NCBI GenBank assembly: GCA_033558025.1
Contig: JAUCEF010000006.1
Span: 1-64,000 of the forward strand
Origin: Phytophthora sp. 'mugwort'
Lineage: Eukaryota; Oomycota; Peronosporomycetes; Peronosporales; Peronosporaceae
Reading direction: 5' to 3'
DNA: 64,000 nt
The notes under the pieces are model-generated. The model did not search any database. It saw only the letters and a list, made by a program, of their open reading frames with translations, and had not been told where the DNA came from. The translations under genes and the position numbers were made by a program. Below, piece after piece: positions 31,645-43,431 of this stretch; within the stretch, counting starts at the first letter, position 1; each line of letters begins with the position of its first letter.

Positions 31645-33088
31645 AGCGTCGTCCAGTTCGTGTGCTGGGACTTTTCTCGGGGGAAACTGGGACTGGGACT
31701 AGAGGAGGCCAGAGCAGCGCAAACCACCCCTCTCTATCAGGCGCTCACTATACGGGATCTCAGTGCGATGCGGCGCAGCGCATACAGCAGGTTAGCAATT
31801 TGCCTGCAGTGTACGTGCGTGTGTAGCATCACGCTGTAACGTGGGGTGCAACCTCATACATTTTCCAAGTCAAGCATACAAACACTAAGTGAGACCTTCG
31901 GCGAGAAGACGAACGGGGCCTTATCGCCGCCGGAAGGTGTTGCCGACAATGATGGCACCAGCTATGAGATCATTAGCGACATAAGCAAGACAGGTGCTTT
32001 ATCGTTCGGCTGCGTATCGAGCAGTGGCAGCGCGTCGATGTTGGAGGAACGGCCCCCATGATTCATGGCATGAACTGTTTGCAGGACTTGTAGCCGCGCA
32101 TAAAAAGACGGTGGAAGTGCATGTGCAGCCGCCAAGTATTCAGTGCGGTCGTGCTGGCCTGCCCACTTCGCCGCGAGCACTTGACGTGACCGCGGCGAGG
32201 TAGAGGCACCTAGCTGTAACTTACAGTGAAAGCGGTGCAATGGCACCGACCAAAGTGGTTGACGAGCTGATCCAGATAAACACGTTGTAGGCAGGCAAAC
32301 TGCAACATGTTGCCCAGGGCAACGTTGCGTTGAATGCCGCCGTCACGGCAGTGTGTCGTTGTTCTGTGTGGACACCGATCCGCACATCGAACGCCGCTCG
32401 CTTGTGGCGGCGTTAACTACGACTACATAAGCAAATTACGAAGACAAAACGGATCCATCTAGCATCAGGTACAGTAAGTTGCCTCCAACTTGGAGTCCAA
32501 GAGTGAAGTGTAGCTGCACCTGCTCCGAACGCAGGGCATTCCTTTGTCATTCGCGTACTGTGGCGCCGCGACATCCCACCAACGCCAGTTTTGCGACTGG
32601 GATCTATCACGGATGACAAACAAATTGCTTGCTCGGAGCAGCTTGCACGGTCGACAGCTTGCAGGGGTCTCGCGTGGTCAGCACCACTTCGGTTCATCAC
32701 TGAAGTTCCTCACCGAACGCTGGTGCTGAGAGCATGTTTGTGCGAGTCGAGTTTATCAAAGGATCGTGCGTTGCGCATCTTGTACATGTATTTTAAAAAG
32801 ACGCGTAACAAAGCGAACTAAATCGCTGAAGAATGTTGAGATCTGTGGCACGTGGGGTGCAGACGCGAAGCACTTCATTGGCCACACTGACCCCGTGCTC
32901 GGCGCAAACTCGAAGCCCTATGCAGGCATCAGATTGGTCATCGACATTAATGTATTAATATTGTCTTCTTACTGGATGTAGCGGCTACGGAATATATTCG
33001 TACCTAACCGAGGATAAGCACCACATGAATGCCATCGACTGACAAGAATCGTCCCCCAACATTTACTGGAGTTTAGCAGACGACGACC
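31645..33088. other. Long divergent intergenic region with structured motifs
   Basis: It separates the triple-repeat gene (minus) from SPT4 (plus). Two symmetric motifs stand out: GTTGCCCAGGGCAAC at 32309-32323 and a two-part hairpin at 32678-32729. Short frames, such as minus 32246-31962, do not resemble known proteins. It should contain both promoters and could hide a non-coding RNA. Confidence 0.4.
32678..32729. other. Imperfect hairpin, possible structured RNA
   Basis: TCAGCACCA (32678-32686) pairs exactly with TGGTGCTGA (32721-32729). Inside it TTCGGT pairs with ACCGAA, leaving an 18-base loop and a small internal loop. The strand is undetermined and no RNA family was recognised. Confidence 0.35.
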
Positions 33089-33612
33089 ATGAGCCGGATG
33101 CGCGACGAGGACGAGGAGCTGGACGAGAACTTTCAGCACGCTGACATTCCCAACACCTTCCGCGAGCTTCGTGCCTGCATGACGTGCTCGCTCATCAAGA
33201 CCTTTACGCAATTCTACGACACGGGCTGCGAGAACTGCGCCTTCCTGCAAATGGCCGACAACCGCCAGCGCGTGGCCGAGTGCACGTCTGCCTACTTCGA
33301 AGGGTGCGTCCGCTGGCTTTTGGCAAACCATGATGAAAAATTGTGTTGCCTGACAAGCTTTTATTCCAGCATGATTGCTATGATGCAGCCCAAGGAGAGC
33401 TGGGTCGCCAAGTGGCAGCGCATCGGTACGTCGCGAAGGCGCTACTCGTCTGCAGTATATGTGGACCGTAGTTGACATTTGTCTCTGTATTCAATGTTGA
33501 TGCAGTGCGCTTAATCCCAGGCATATATGCTGTGTCGGTGTCGGGGGAGCTGCCAGATTCCATTAAGCGCTTCCTCGAGGACAGGAACATTCCGTACCGC
33601 GTGCAGAATTAA
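33089..33612 (+). CDS. SPT4: Transcription elongation factor SPT4
   Basis: SPT4 pairs with the NGN domain of SPT5 (DSIF) and keeps RNA polymerase II processive. Exons are 33089-33303, 33370-33425 and 33506-33612, in phase, giving 125 residues, the usual small size. The four-Cys zinc site is visible in LRACMTCSLIKTFTQF and GCENCAFLQM (C-x-x-C ... C-x-x-C), followed by STSAYFEGMIAMMQPKESWV, WQRI and LIPGIYAVSVSGELP, all typical of SPT4. The Asp/Glu-rich N-terminal extension of about 20 residues is modest. Introns are 66 and 80 nt. The gene lies head-to-head with the triple-repeat gene and converges with the repeat protein gene downstream (231 bp). Confidence 0.95.
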
Positions 33613-33842
33613 GGTGCTAGGTGCTGTTGAGAAGCAATAAGCAGACTTATAGTACGTCAGGCTGCATCCGCACTAATGCAATGCCAATCGGTGGCTCTAG
33701 GCCCCCTTCAAGTCGAGTGAGGCTGAGGCTAGATGCCACCATCTTGCTTGAACGAGAATTGTGCTGCAGCACACATCCAGAAACACCGCCGTAGTCTATT
33801 TTTACATACAAAAAAAATACATGTAGAGCAGCACACGACAAC

Positions 33843-36800
33843 TCACTTCTTTGGAGATGACGACGAGTGGCGAAACCCGAAAGACTTTCGCGGCATCGGC
33901 AGGCCGCTTGACTCTGCAGGTTTAGAATTCGAGCTCGTCCTCGTTAAAATATTGGACATCTGTGGTCTTGGAAGGAAGCTTTTCCGCTGCAACAATGACC
34001 CCCTGGGCTTGGATGAGGATATGGTCGCACAAGCGGGTGCCGGTTGAGCTAAACGCGATGAAGCCGGTCTGAACGAAATCGTGCTTGGCGTTGCAGGCGT
34101 ATTAACGAATGACCGTGGACGGGCCAAAGTACCCAAAGGCTTCGCAACGTCGCTTGGAACCCCGACGGACTTTCGTTGAACTAGTCTTGAAGATGCCGAT
34201 TTTGTTGGCAGAATAGCTGATAGGCTAGAAGCTGGGCCTGCTGGCGGCGTGGGGGACTTTACACTGATTACGGGAAAAGATGCTGCGTTTACCGGTACAG
34301 ACGACAATCGACGCGGAGGGGTCGATGATTGAGACCTCAAAGGAGAAGGTCTACTCCCACTAAGGTCAAGTCTACGCTTGGGAAGGGGATACTTAAAATA
34401 GCTGACTAGATCGTAATTTCCATCGTCATCGTCTAGAAGTTCCGAGTCCAATATCGCTTCAGGCGTTGCGTCACCCATAATCAACGCATACGTATCTTTC
34501 GGGTCAGCAGCTCGCGAAAAGTTCGACGCAGTCGCATGTGAGTCTGAGTGCAATGATGCGGCAAGGCTTTTCGAGGCAACATCGTGGAACCATTCATCGG
34601 AGAGGGGGTCATCGCCAACAAGAACCTCAAAAACGAGATCCGCATCATCTTGATCGGCATTAAACATTGCCTGGGACAGCTTGTCGCTCGCTGGATTTAG
34701 AGATTGTTTCAGTTCACAATATTTGATAATGCCGTACGCTTGGAGAAGCAACACCGAGTCATCTGTCCCGTTGACGATTGGAACCTGAGCTGCGGAGGTG
34801 AAGCTAGCGACGTTATTATCTGTAACGCCACCAGACTGCTCGTTTCCTTCCAGCTCGTAAATATCGACTGTATCTTGCATGTCTTCACCGTAGGGATCCA
34901 CAACCAGTTCGTCGACTGGATCAAATACATCATCCAGGCCTCCTGGCCCGGCAAACTCTGCTTCGTTACCTATCACATCAGTGGATGCGTCAAGGTCGCC
35001 AATGTCAGCTGAAACACCCTTATCAGCACCCTCGTCTTCAGGTAAATCACGCGCTGGATGAGTTAGTTCATCGCCCGAGTCATCTGTCCTGTTGACGATT
35101 GGAACCTGAGCTGCGGAGGTGAAGCTAGCGACGTTATTATCTGTAACGCCACCAGACTGCTCGTTTTCTTCCAGCTCGTAAATATCGACTGTATCTTGCA
35201 TGTCTTCACCGTAGGGATCCACAACCAGTTCGTCGACTGGATCAAATACATCATCCAGGCCTCCTGGCCCGGCAAACTCTGCTTCGTTACCTATCACATC
35301 AGTGGATGCGTCAAGGTCGCCAATGTCAGCAGAAACACCCTTATCAGCACCCTCTTCTTCAGGTAAATCACGCGCTGGATGAGTTAGTTCATTGCCCGAG
35401 TCATCTGTCCCGTTGACGATTGGAACCTGAGCTGCGGAGGTGAAGCTAGCGACGTTATTATCTGTAACGCCACCAGACTGCTCGTTTTCTTCCAGCTCGT
35501 AAATATCGACTGTATCTTGCATGTCTTCACCGTAGGGATCCACAACCAGTTCGTCGACTGGATCAAATACATCATCCAGGCCTCCTGGCCCGGCAAACTC
35601 TGCTTCGCTACCTATCACATCAGTGGATGCGTCAAGGTCGCCAATGTCAGCTGAAACACCCTTATCAGCACCCTCGTCTTCAGGTAAATCACGCGCTGGA
35701 TGAGTTAGTTCATCGCCCGAGTCATCTGTCCTGTTGACGATTGGAACCTGAGCTGCGGAGGTGAAGCTAGCGACGTTATTATCTGTAACGCCACCAGACT
35801 GCTCGTTTTCTTCCAGCTCGTAAATATCGACTGTATCTTGCATGTCTTCACCGTAGGGATCCACAACCAGTTCGTCGACTGGATCAAATACATCATCCAG
35901 GCCTCCTGGCCCGGCAAACTCTGCTTCGTTACCTATCACATCAGTGGATGCGTCAAGGTCGCCAATGTCAGCAGAAACACCCTTATCAGCACCCTCTTCT
36001 TCAGGTAAATCACGCGCTGGATGAGTTAGTTCATTGCCCGAGTCATCTGTCCCGTTGACGATTGGAACCTGAGCTGCGGAGGTGAAGCTAGCGACGTTAT
36101 TATCTGTAACGCCACCAGACTGCTCGTTTCCTTCCAGCTCGTAAATATCGACTGTATCTTGCATGTCTTCACCGTAGGGATCCACAACCAGTTCGTCGAC
36201 TGGATCAAATACATCATCCAGGCCTCCTGGCCCGGCAAACTCTGCTTCGCTACCTATCACATCAGTGGATGCGTCAAGGTCGCCAATGTCAGCTGAAACA
36301 CCCTTATCAGCACCCTCTTCTTCAGGTAAATCACGCGCTGGATGAGTTAGTTCATTGCCCGAGTCATCTGTCCCGTTGACGATTGGAACCTGAGCTGCGG
36401 AGGTGAAGCTAGCGACGTTATTATCTGTAACGCCACCAGACTGCTCGTTTCCTTCCAGCTCGTAAATATCGACTGTATCTTGCATGTCTTCACCGTAGGG
36501 ATCCACAACCAGTTCGTCGACTGGATCAAATACATCATCCAGGCCTCCTGGCCCGGCAAACTCTGCTTCGCTACCTATCACATCAGTGGATGCGTCAAGG
36601 TCGCCAATGTCAGCTGAAACACCCTTATCAGCACCCTCTTCTTCAGGTAAATCATGCGCTGGATTAGTTAGTTCATCGCCCCACGACTGCACGACCTGCA
36701 ATGTATCCTTGTCCCTAGCACATACATCTAAAGATAATGTAGCTGCAAGAGAAGTGCTGCCATCACCACCATGTTCCTGCACCTCATCAGCACTAGTTGT

Positions 36801-37857
36801 GATGCACTGAATGGACAGATCGTCCCACGATCGGACATTCTGCTCCAGCACTGCATCATCCAAACTGTCGTCCAGCACTAATCCAACGCTACCAGCAGGA
36901 GTAGTACTAGAAGGAGGAGGAGTAGTAGTAATAGCTTCAGCACTGTTACCATCTTCGTCGGAATTTGCAGGAGTTAAGCTTTCATTGCCTGTAGGGCCAT
37001 CTCGATTTTCTTCTTTTTTCTCACAAGTACTCGAACGCACGTCGGATGCTTCTTGAAGCAGTTCCAACGCATCTGTCCGCCACATGATCCATGCTTTATC
37101 AATGCTACCACCAGCAATCCGCAGCCAATTTCCACCTCGCACGGTAACTTCCAGTGTATCTCCCCGGCTAACCAACCCGACAGTCTGTGCCTCCTTCGAC
37201 GGGAATTCTCGTATCGCAATCTGTGCTTCCTCTGGCAGTGCCTCATTTAATTCATAAAATGTATGAGGAGCTGCATTTCAAAACATAATGGTAGCACGAT
37301 TGTTAGTTCTTCAAACCTGACCACATAACTCAGTGTCAGCACGTACTGCTGCATTTTTCGTGCTCAAGTCTTGTACAGACGACCTGGAGGTCCTTCTTGT
37401 CGATCCAAACGCTTTCTAGCTCTGGATAAAAAATTCTGACCCTTTTTTCTCTCGTCTCCATTATGCAGTAGAGAAAATTGATACTTTGAACAGGTCCTAA
37501 GCTCTGCGCCGTCTCGTTTGGCCCGTCGAACAGCAATGCGGTCGAGTCCGTCACGTTACAGCAGCCGAAGAAATTTGTCGACTCCCAGGGTGTTACTAGC
37601 GCTGTTCCGCCTGGTAGCGCTGCCATAATGAATCCTCCCTCTGTTTCGCCTGAAGTTGCGTCCTGATAAGCCACTTGGACCCAAGAGATGGGGTCGGTGT
37701 CGATACCGTCACCAGCGACATGGAAAATTGGAGAGCATGCCGCAATAGCCCTGCCCTGAGAGATGCGAGCGCGCTCAGCCGCACTGCTGTCTGGTGCTGC
37801 GCGGATACGCAGCTCCGCCCGTAGCGGCAGGCTCGGGTTCACACAATACCAGCGCAT
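33843..37857 (-). CDS. 1312-residue protein with SH3-like N-terminus and six 107-residue acidic repeats
   Basis: Two exons, 37857-37347 and 37270-33843, join in phase through a 76-nt intron (donor GTACGT, branch-like CTAAC). The N-terminal 240 residues contain small beta-rich segments with SH3-like text (MRWYCVNPSLPLRAELRIR, ISWVQVAYQD...GGFIMAALPGG, VSRGDTLEVTVRGGNWLRI). An acidic region follows with six tandem copies of 107 residues (DNA 34757-36682). Each copy holds DLPEEEGADKGVSADIGDLD, GPGGLDDVFDPVDELVVDPY and EDMQDTVDIYELE. The C-terminal 180 residues are basic and Ser/Pro-rich (PLPKRRLDLSGSRPSPLRS; KPRGSLLQRKSFLPRP), like cytoskeleton-binding tails. No signal peptide or membrane segment is seen. 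I do not recognise the family; a scaffold role is only inference. Confidence 0.85.
34757..36682 (-). repeat. 321-bp coding minisatellite, six copies
   Basis: Six tandem units of exactly 321 bp preserve the reading frame and differ at only a few positions each. Variant residues (GSEAE/GNEAE, EEEG/EDEG, ELEG/ELEE, VNG/VNR) show that copies 3 and 5 share one type and copies 4 and 6 nearly share another. This points to a 642-bp dimer duplication. Confidence 0.95.
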
Positions 37858-38106
37858 TCTGTAGTGTTATTTTCACTGCTCATGCATCGCAAACTAGTAC
37901 CTGCACTATATGATATCTGCGATAACAAATGTATTGCTACATCTGATACCATATTGATTCATCGATTGTGAGTATTCTTGATTCCACGAGTGATTCGGGT
38001 TTCCCCGAAACGCCCGCATCGAATCGACGAAGGACGTTTGATTGGCTGAATTGCATAGAACTAAATAACGAATCAGAATCTGCTTCAGCTCATGTAGAAA
38101 TGAGCG
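37858..38106. other. Short gap between the repeat protein gene and a transposon
   Basis: This is the upstream region of the 1312-residue protein gene and the left flank of the IS630/mariner-type relic. No terminal inverted repeat was confirmed. Confidence 0.4.
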
Positions 38107-39126
38107 ATGGAGGAAGCGGTAACCCCGCAGCACGCACATCCGAACACGGTCTACCACTGCCTTTTCGCCTACTACAAGCTTGTCTACTCAAAACAGCACC
38201 TAGCACACATCTTCAACAAGTCAGAGCGCATACTGGGCAGCTGGAACAGGACCTACGAACGGACTGGAGTATTTCAACGAGTCAGAACTCTCTCGAAAAG
38301 GACATTTTCAGTGGAACAGCGCGCGTGGCTACTTCAGTACTACCAAGTCCACCCCTCGCGTATCTGGATGAGGCGCAAAAAGCCTTCAAGCAGGCTCACG
38401 GCATTGCAATCTCGAAGACATCGGTGTGCCGGATTATCCACGAGGCGGGTTGACGTGGAAGGTCTTGGAGCGACGAGTAATGCACATAAAGGAGAGACGT
38501 GTGTTTTGTTGAAAAGCTCAGTCACGTGGACTGGAGCCATCAGAACCTTGTGTTCCTAGACGAGGACTCCTTCGACAACTGGGGAAGGATACGCAAACGA
38601 GGGTATGCTCTGCGCAGGAAGAAGGTCGCAATTCGAGGTGACTTTGAGCGTAAGCCACGTGTTTCCGTGTTGGCTTTCATCTTCGGCGTGAACGAAAAAA
38701 TCGATTACTTCAGCACGAAGGAATATTTGATCGGACTAGAGTTCACCAAAGTGTTGCCAGGAATTTGCGCTCTCGTTATGAGGATACGTACGGCAATATC
38801 CTGATCGCAATTCAGTCTGGATATTGAATGGCGCTGCGATTCATAGGCATCCTGAGATTATCCGCTATCCTCGAAGTATTGGCGTGGTTCCCATCTTTCT
38901 GTCAGCCTATTGCCCGTTCTTCAATCCTGTACAGTTCATGTTCGGCTACGTGAAGCGGTCTTCTTAGCGCCATTACACCGAGTCCAGTAAGCGAGACTTG
39001 GTGTCATTTGTTGTCCAGACATTCCGCCGTTTTGAAGGCTTCGATATGGGGAAAATATTTGAATATTGCGGCTGGAAGTGTGAGGGATACTTTGATCCCG
39101 TTGGTCCGCTTTCAACTGAAATTTGA
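38107..39126 (+). pseudogene. IS630/mariner-type DDE transposase relic
   Basis: It begins with a helix-turn-helix part (KSERILGSWNRTYERTGVFQ). After a frameshift near 38345 it continues with AFKQAHGIAISKTSVCRIIHEAG. The catalytic domain opens with NLVFLDEDSFDNWGRIRKRG (first Asp, near 38559). The second catalytic position reads ILNGAAIHRHPE, with Asn (38827-38829) where the family has Asp. The third reads NPVQFMFGYVKRS, with Gln (38932-38934) where an acidic residue is expected. A TAG follows at YVKRSS. The protein text ends with CGWKCEGYFDPVGPLSTE and TGA at 39126. It is inactive by both frameshift and active-site loss. Confidence 0.85.
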
Positions 39127-39248
39127 TCTGTTCCAGAACTCAATCTCGACGTACGCATTCAAGGTAACTTAGAATTTACGGAGTTAGTTTCTTCGACGTA
39201 GACGATAAATTAAAAATGCACTGCGAATCCACTCTTTCGACGTCACGC

Positions 39249-40601
39249 TTACGTTATCTGTGGCTGGGCCTTGTTCATCAACAGAAAACGTAGATATAAA
39301 CGAAAATGATAAACGTATTCAGTCGACGTGATCGTTGTCCTCAGCATTCTCGAGCTGAGTAATGGATCCGGTACTGAACTGGAGGCTGGAGGGGCGATAT
39401 CGAGAAGGTACCCTTCGATAATAGATTGGAGAGTTTCCATGTCCAAAGGCTTCCCAGTCGCGTCGAAGTTGCTGATCATCAGCCATGGCCCTCGTACGCA
39501 GTCCAACGCCATGTTTGCCGACTGTGCTACATTGGATAAGTGTCGCTCCAAAGTTGAGACTGTAGAGCAGAGCACATTGGCTACATAGTTGGGTGGAGGA
39601 TGTTCAATAGCAGCATCCGCGTAGAGCGATTGAGGTTTCTGGTGATGTGGTTGCCCCACATACGCCAGACCCCACACAGCTTCTCTATGGAACGTCATCC
39701 CCCACTCTTCCTGAAGGCTTGCCACAATTTCTCTTAGAGATACTTCACCTGTCGCTTCAGCTCGATCCGTTTGCTCGGGACGAACGCAGGCCATTTTATA
39801 TGCGTCAAGATCTTGAGCTCGAGCGATGCCTATGCCGTACTCGCAAATTAAAGCGTCACAGTCTGCTCGCGCATCTTGACCAGCCGTTGATTCCACGCTT
39901 GTTCGGTCTTGGTGGTATCCACGACATGCTTTTCGCCTTGAACTGCATCACTTTGACCCATTCAGCTGCATCTGGTTCCCGATAGACCAAACTCCGTCGG
40001 TCTTCACTGCCCGACGTTTCACCCGGGAGGCGTACTTGCCCCATCGCTTACGAATGATCTCGTTGGAAGAACCTCCACTCATAATGGTGACTTCCAGCAT
40101 GTTGCCGGACGTGTCGCGCTGCCCGACTGTTTCTTTGACGATTGGCTGCACTAGAAGTTGATAACGTTGTTGAGTTGACGTCAGCGATGGAAGCACTGCC
40201 TCGGTCGGACGCACTGATCCTGGGGTCGAAGGCAGCGTTGGGGCGGATTCCGGGGTCGAGGGCAGCGTTGGGGCCAGCGATGCATCCGCTTCCTCGGTCG
40301 AAGACAGCGTCGGAGGGGGGATCCTATGAGGATCCGCTGTTGAAGGCGGCGTCGATGGCGTTTTCTCCGCTGAAGGAAGAGTCGGGAGAGTTTCCACGGT
40401 CGATAGCAGGGTCGGAGGGCGTAACAGGTCGCTCGGTAGAGGGCTCTCTCGATGCACTGCCCGAGCGCGAATAGCGTATGGCGACACGCGCGGATGGCCG
40501 CGAGCTCGGGGCCATCGTCCTGGTGGCGGGTGCGGTATTGAACTTCGCTCGCGCTGCGCCCTTGCACCTCTGACTCGAAATCGTTGTCTGAGCACTCTCA
40601 A
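39249..40601 (-). pseudogene. Broken ORF, unknown, with a Ser/Thr/Pro-rich repeat region
   Basis: Minus-strand text moves between three frames. First comes a Pro/Ser/Thr region with short repeats of TLPST(P/E)-type (40450-40180) and a conserved-looking segment (SSNEIIRKRWGKYASRVKRR, near 40060). A frame with HVVDTTKTEQAWNQRLVKMR lies near 39910. The longest frame (39896-39249) has EEWGMTFHREAVWGLAYVGQ and PWLMISNFDATGKPLDMET. The pieces read as one gene with frameshifts near 39975 and 39860. I recognise no domain. It sits between transposon relics, so a transposon origin is possible. Confidence 0.35.
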
Positions 40602-41151
40602 TACTTAATAATACTTACATTTACGCGGTCGGTCGATTTCTGGGCGGTTTGGCCGGGTCGATTCAATCAATCGGCCGCGTAAATTTCGAATAAACGCAGA
40701 ATAATACATGTTAAAATTGAAACGGAAAATATGCATATTATTAGGGGAAGGTCGAAGTGACACAGCGAAAAATAAAAGAGCAATCAAAGAGCAAAACGAA
40801 GAGAGAGCGGTCGATGTGATTACCGCCCTGTTACCGCTTTGATTTCCCGGTAACGAGTTGACTGGACTGGCTTCATTCCGGGAATCGCCATGAGCTCCTC
40901 GACGCCGGCTCCAGAACTGCCCTCCCCCCAGAGCCTGTACACAATTAGCGCCAGCTCAAACCAAAGCCCCTGGCCTGACGTGGTAGGATGCCCGCCTTCA
41001 GACTCTCCTGTGCCTCCGAATGGTGAAGTACGGGCCTGCCTTCTTGTGGAACAATAGACGGACACAAACTTTGGGAGAAGATTAGGCGCGCTTTCAACAA
41101 GAAACACCATCTCGCAGCCTCCATTGAGTAACTGAAAAACAAATTCATGCT
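40602..41151. other. Non-coding stretch, no gene seen
   Basis: Mixed AT/GC sequence with only short chance frames. GGTCGATT motifs recur in opposite orientation near 40630 and 40660, forming a loose inverted repeat (CGCGGTCGG ... CGGCCGCG). Confidence 0.35.
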
Positions 41152-41670
41152 GTGAAGGCTCTATACGGACAGATTAAAGCAGAAGAAGTCGCGACTGGGA
41201 ATGCAGAGAAGCCGATAGAGTACCCTAGCTACGGGTCGCTGCTCGTTCAGTATTTTGGTGACAAGACGGGGCTTCGTAACCAGGATTTTGGGCAAAGCGG
41301 CGTGCAGCTACCGCCCTTCGCCGCAGAAGCTTCCGAAAGTGGCTGTAGCATCGCCGAGACTGAGGTTGACGAGGACCGGGACCTGACGACATGACGGCGA
41401 GAAGAGCACTCCCGTGGGGAAGCCGTTGCATCGGAACTAGGACGACATGATGGAATGCGCAAGAAGCGCAAGTTGGGCCTACCCGAAGCCTTAGTGGCTA
41501 TGGGAACATCGCTGACAGCTGCGCTTTCGACGCCAGATAGATTGCATGAGAACGCCAGCCTAATAGAAATTGGTAGAGATTCAAACAGCTCAGCAGCGCA
41601 AGATGGAGGCTCTCTAGGAGTCACAGGAGGTAAATGCTGCACTATTAACTTTTCTAACGCCGTGAATTGA
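41152..41670 (+). pseudogene. ORF remnants next to a Harbinger transposase, unknown
   Basis: Two plus-strand frames (41152-41394 and 41455-41670) in one coding direction give KPIEYPSYGSLLVQYFGD and KKRKLGLPEALVAMGTSLT. They are convergent with the Harbinger transposase fragment that ends at 41673. They may be remains of the element's accessory Myb-like gene, but no Trp-rich Myb motif survives. Confidence 0.3.
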
Positions 41671-41672
41671 AC

Positions 41673-42012
41673 TCAACGTGTGAGGTAGGTCTGGTATAGC
41701 TGCTGAGATATAGCATCACGGTAGACTAAGCCATCAGGATCTTCATGTTCGCGTGTGAACTCGTCCTCTACATAAATCATTTGCTGCCCTTCATGAGTCG
41801 TTGTGTTTTGTCAGCCAGTTGTGGATGACAAGGATGGCTATTACGATCCTTGCCATGTATTCTGGAGTGTTTGCAACAGAGGCTGCTTGTACATTCGAAA
41901 GATGCTCTTTAGTCTGCCTAATGCCTGCTCGACGACAATCCGTGAGGCTTTGCACGTAGTTATATCGGCTGAAACGCAGCGACGTACCGAACTCGATCGG
42001 ATAAGGAGTTAG
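41673..42012 (-). pseudogene. PIF/Harbinger transposase fragment, C-terminal part
   Basis: Minus-strand text TTCKASRIVVEQALGRLKSI carries the catalytic Glu context of Harbinger (DDE_Tnp_4) transposases. It is followed by stop-broken sequence and a C-terminus EDEFTREHEDPDGLVYRDAI ending at a TGA (41673-41675). The two catalytic Asp regions are absent here. Confidence 0.7.
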
Positions 42013-42077
42013 GATGTGTCTAGCTAGAAACCTAGATGTCTACCACTGGCGATCGCGGCTGTGCAACACCACATTAA

Positions 42078-43431
42078 TTGGGTAATGCAGCCCCGATCAT
42101 GCAACGTCGTCGGCGACACGCAGTAGCAGAAAATGATATAATCGACAAAGCGGTGGACGAGATGCTGAGCCAAAGCGTGATCGAAGAAGGCAAGGAGCAT
42201 GGGGTTTTCATTGATATTTGTGAGGAAGAAAGGTGGAAACGTGCGATTTTGCGTAGACCACCGTGCAGTCAAGGCTGCACCTGTACCTTACAGGGCACAT
42301 CATTAGGACTAGTCGAGAGATTACATAGGACCCGGAAGGGTATGATTAGCTTGCACGTGGATGAGGAACAAGATGACTAGGACGACTTCGTGCCATGCGC
42401 GCTGTACGCCTACAATTCATCGCCGCACGCAACTTACGTTAACCAGAAGCAGATAGTGCCGAAAATTGCCGATGCCGACCAGCCGGTCTTACCATGAGTA
42501 TGGTGACAAGATCAAGTCAGAACGTACATGATCCGAGACAGCAGATGAGGAAACTGTCATACGGCTCGTCTTGAAGCGGCGAGAGCAAAGGGGGACAGGC
42601 AGCAGTAAACGACAGCGGAAGCAACTCGCCTATAGCAACCGCCGAGCGGAGAAACGACGCTGCAGAGGCGATGGTGTTGTTGATGTACGAAGGCCCAAGA
42701 AAGCACGAGACCGCGTGCACCACGCGACAGACGAAGGACAAGAGCACGTTGCAAGTAGAATGCGTGGCAAGCGTCCTATCGGGAACCGGAAGAAGCAGAT
42801 GCGACGGGTGGTCGAGACCCAGCCCATACAGAGCTATGGCACCGAGGACAGCGTTGGTCAGGAGCACCGGGGATAATGGCGAGCCCGCCGCAGAGGATGA
42901 ACGCGAAACGATGATTTCTCTTCATGAACGCGAGGGCAGATTCGGGGCAGGAGAAAGCAGACTGTAGACTGAATGAAGCCAAGAAGAATCAGCATCCGGA
43001 TCGACATGAGAAGACGCAGCAGCCCTGACACCCAAGCGACGACGAACCACGGATCTACATGTTTGCTGTGCAAGGCCGACGCGGAGCCGACAGCTTGGTG
43101 GCCATACGGCCGCGACTCCCCCGACTACAACCGCAGAAGATCATCGTGAAATGCAGACGACGCAGGTTCCGCACAAGGACAGGAAAGGGCATCCTGGAGT
43201 TCGAAGTTTAACGGTTGGGTGGTGGACCTGACCAAGGAGACAGTGATAAACTCTGGATCGACCAGAAGGATTATGAGCAAGGACGCATTCGCAGCAGCAG
43301 AACCCAGCGACGATAACGACTCCACGCTCAACACTACTATAAGTGACCAAATCACGGCACGAAGAGATGTAGCGCCACGATGCCCACATGTCGGGGACGC
43401 GGACGCCCCCGAGGCGAGGGGAAGAGAGTAG
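42078..43431 (+). pseudogene. Deleted Ty3/gypsy pol remnant
   Basis: APIMQRRRRHAVAENDIIDK and VDEMLSQSVIEEG (42088-42190) are the entry of a gypsy reverse transcriptase. After a short stretch the sequence jumps to integrase text (GLVERLHRTRKGMISLHVDE, then after a TAG DDFVPCALYAYNSSPHATYV, 42310-42440), so the palm, RNase H and most of the integrase are deleted. Basic text follows, and near 43130 a chromodomain-like end (KIIVKCRRRRFRTRTGKG) is seen. It runs directly into the left arm of the large inverted repeat. Confidence 0.65.

Noticed and set aside
34709..36559. Six identical short minus-strand ORFs (70-81 codons) at 321-bp spacing
   Set aside because: They are an alternative frame of the tandem repeat inside the 1312-residue protein gene.
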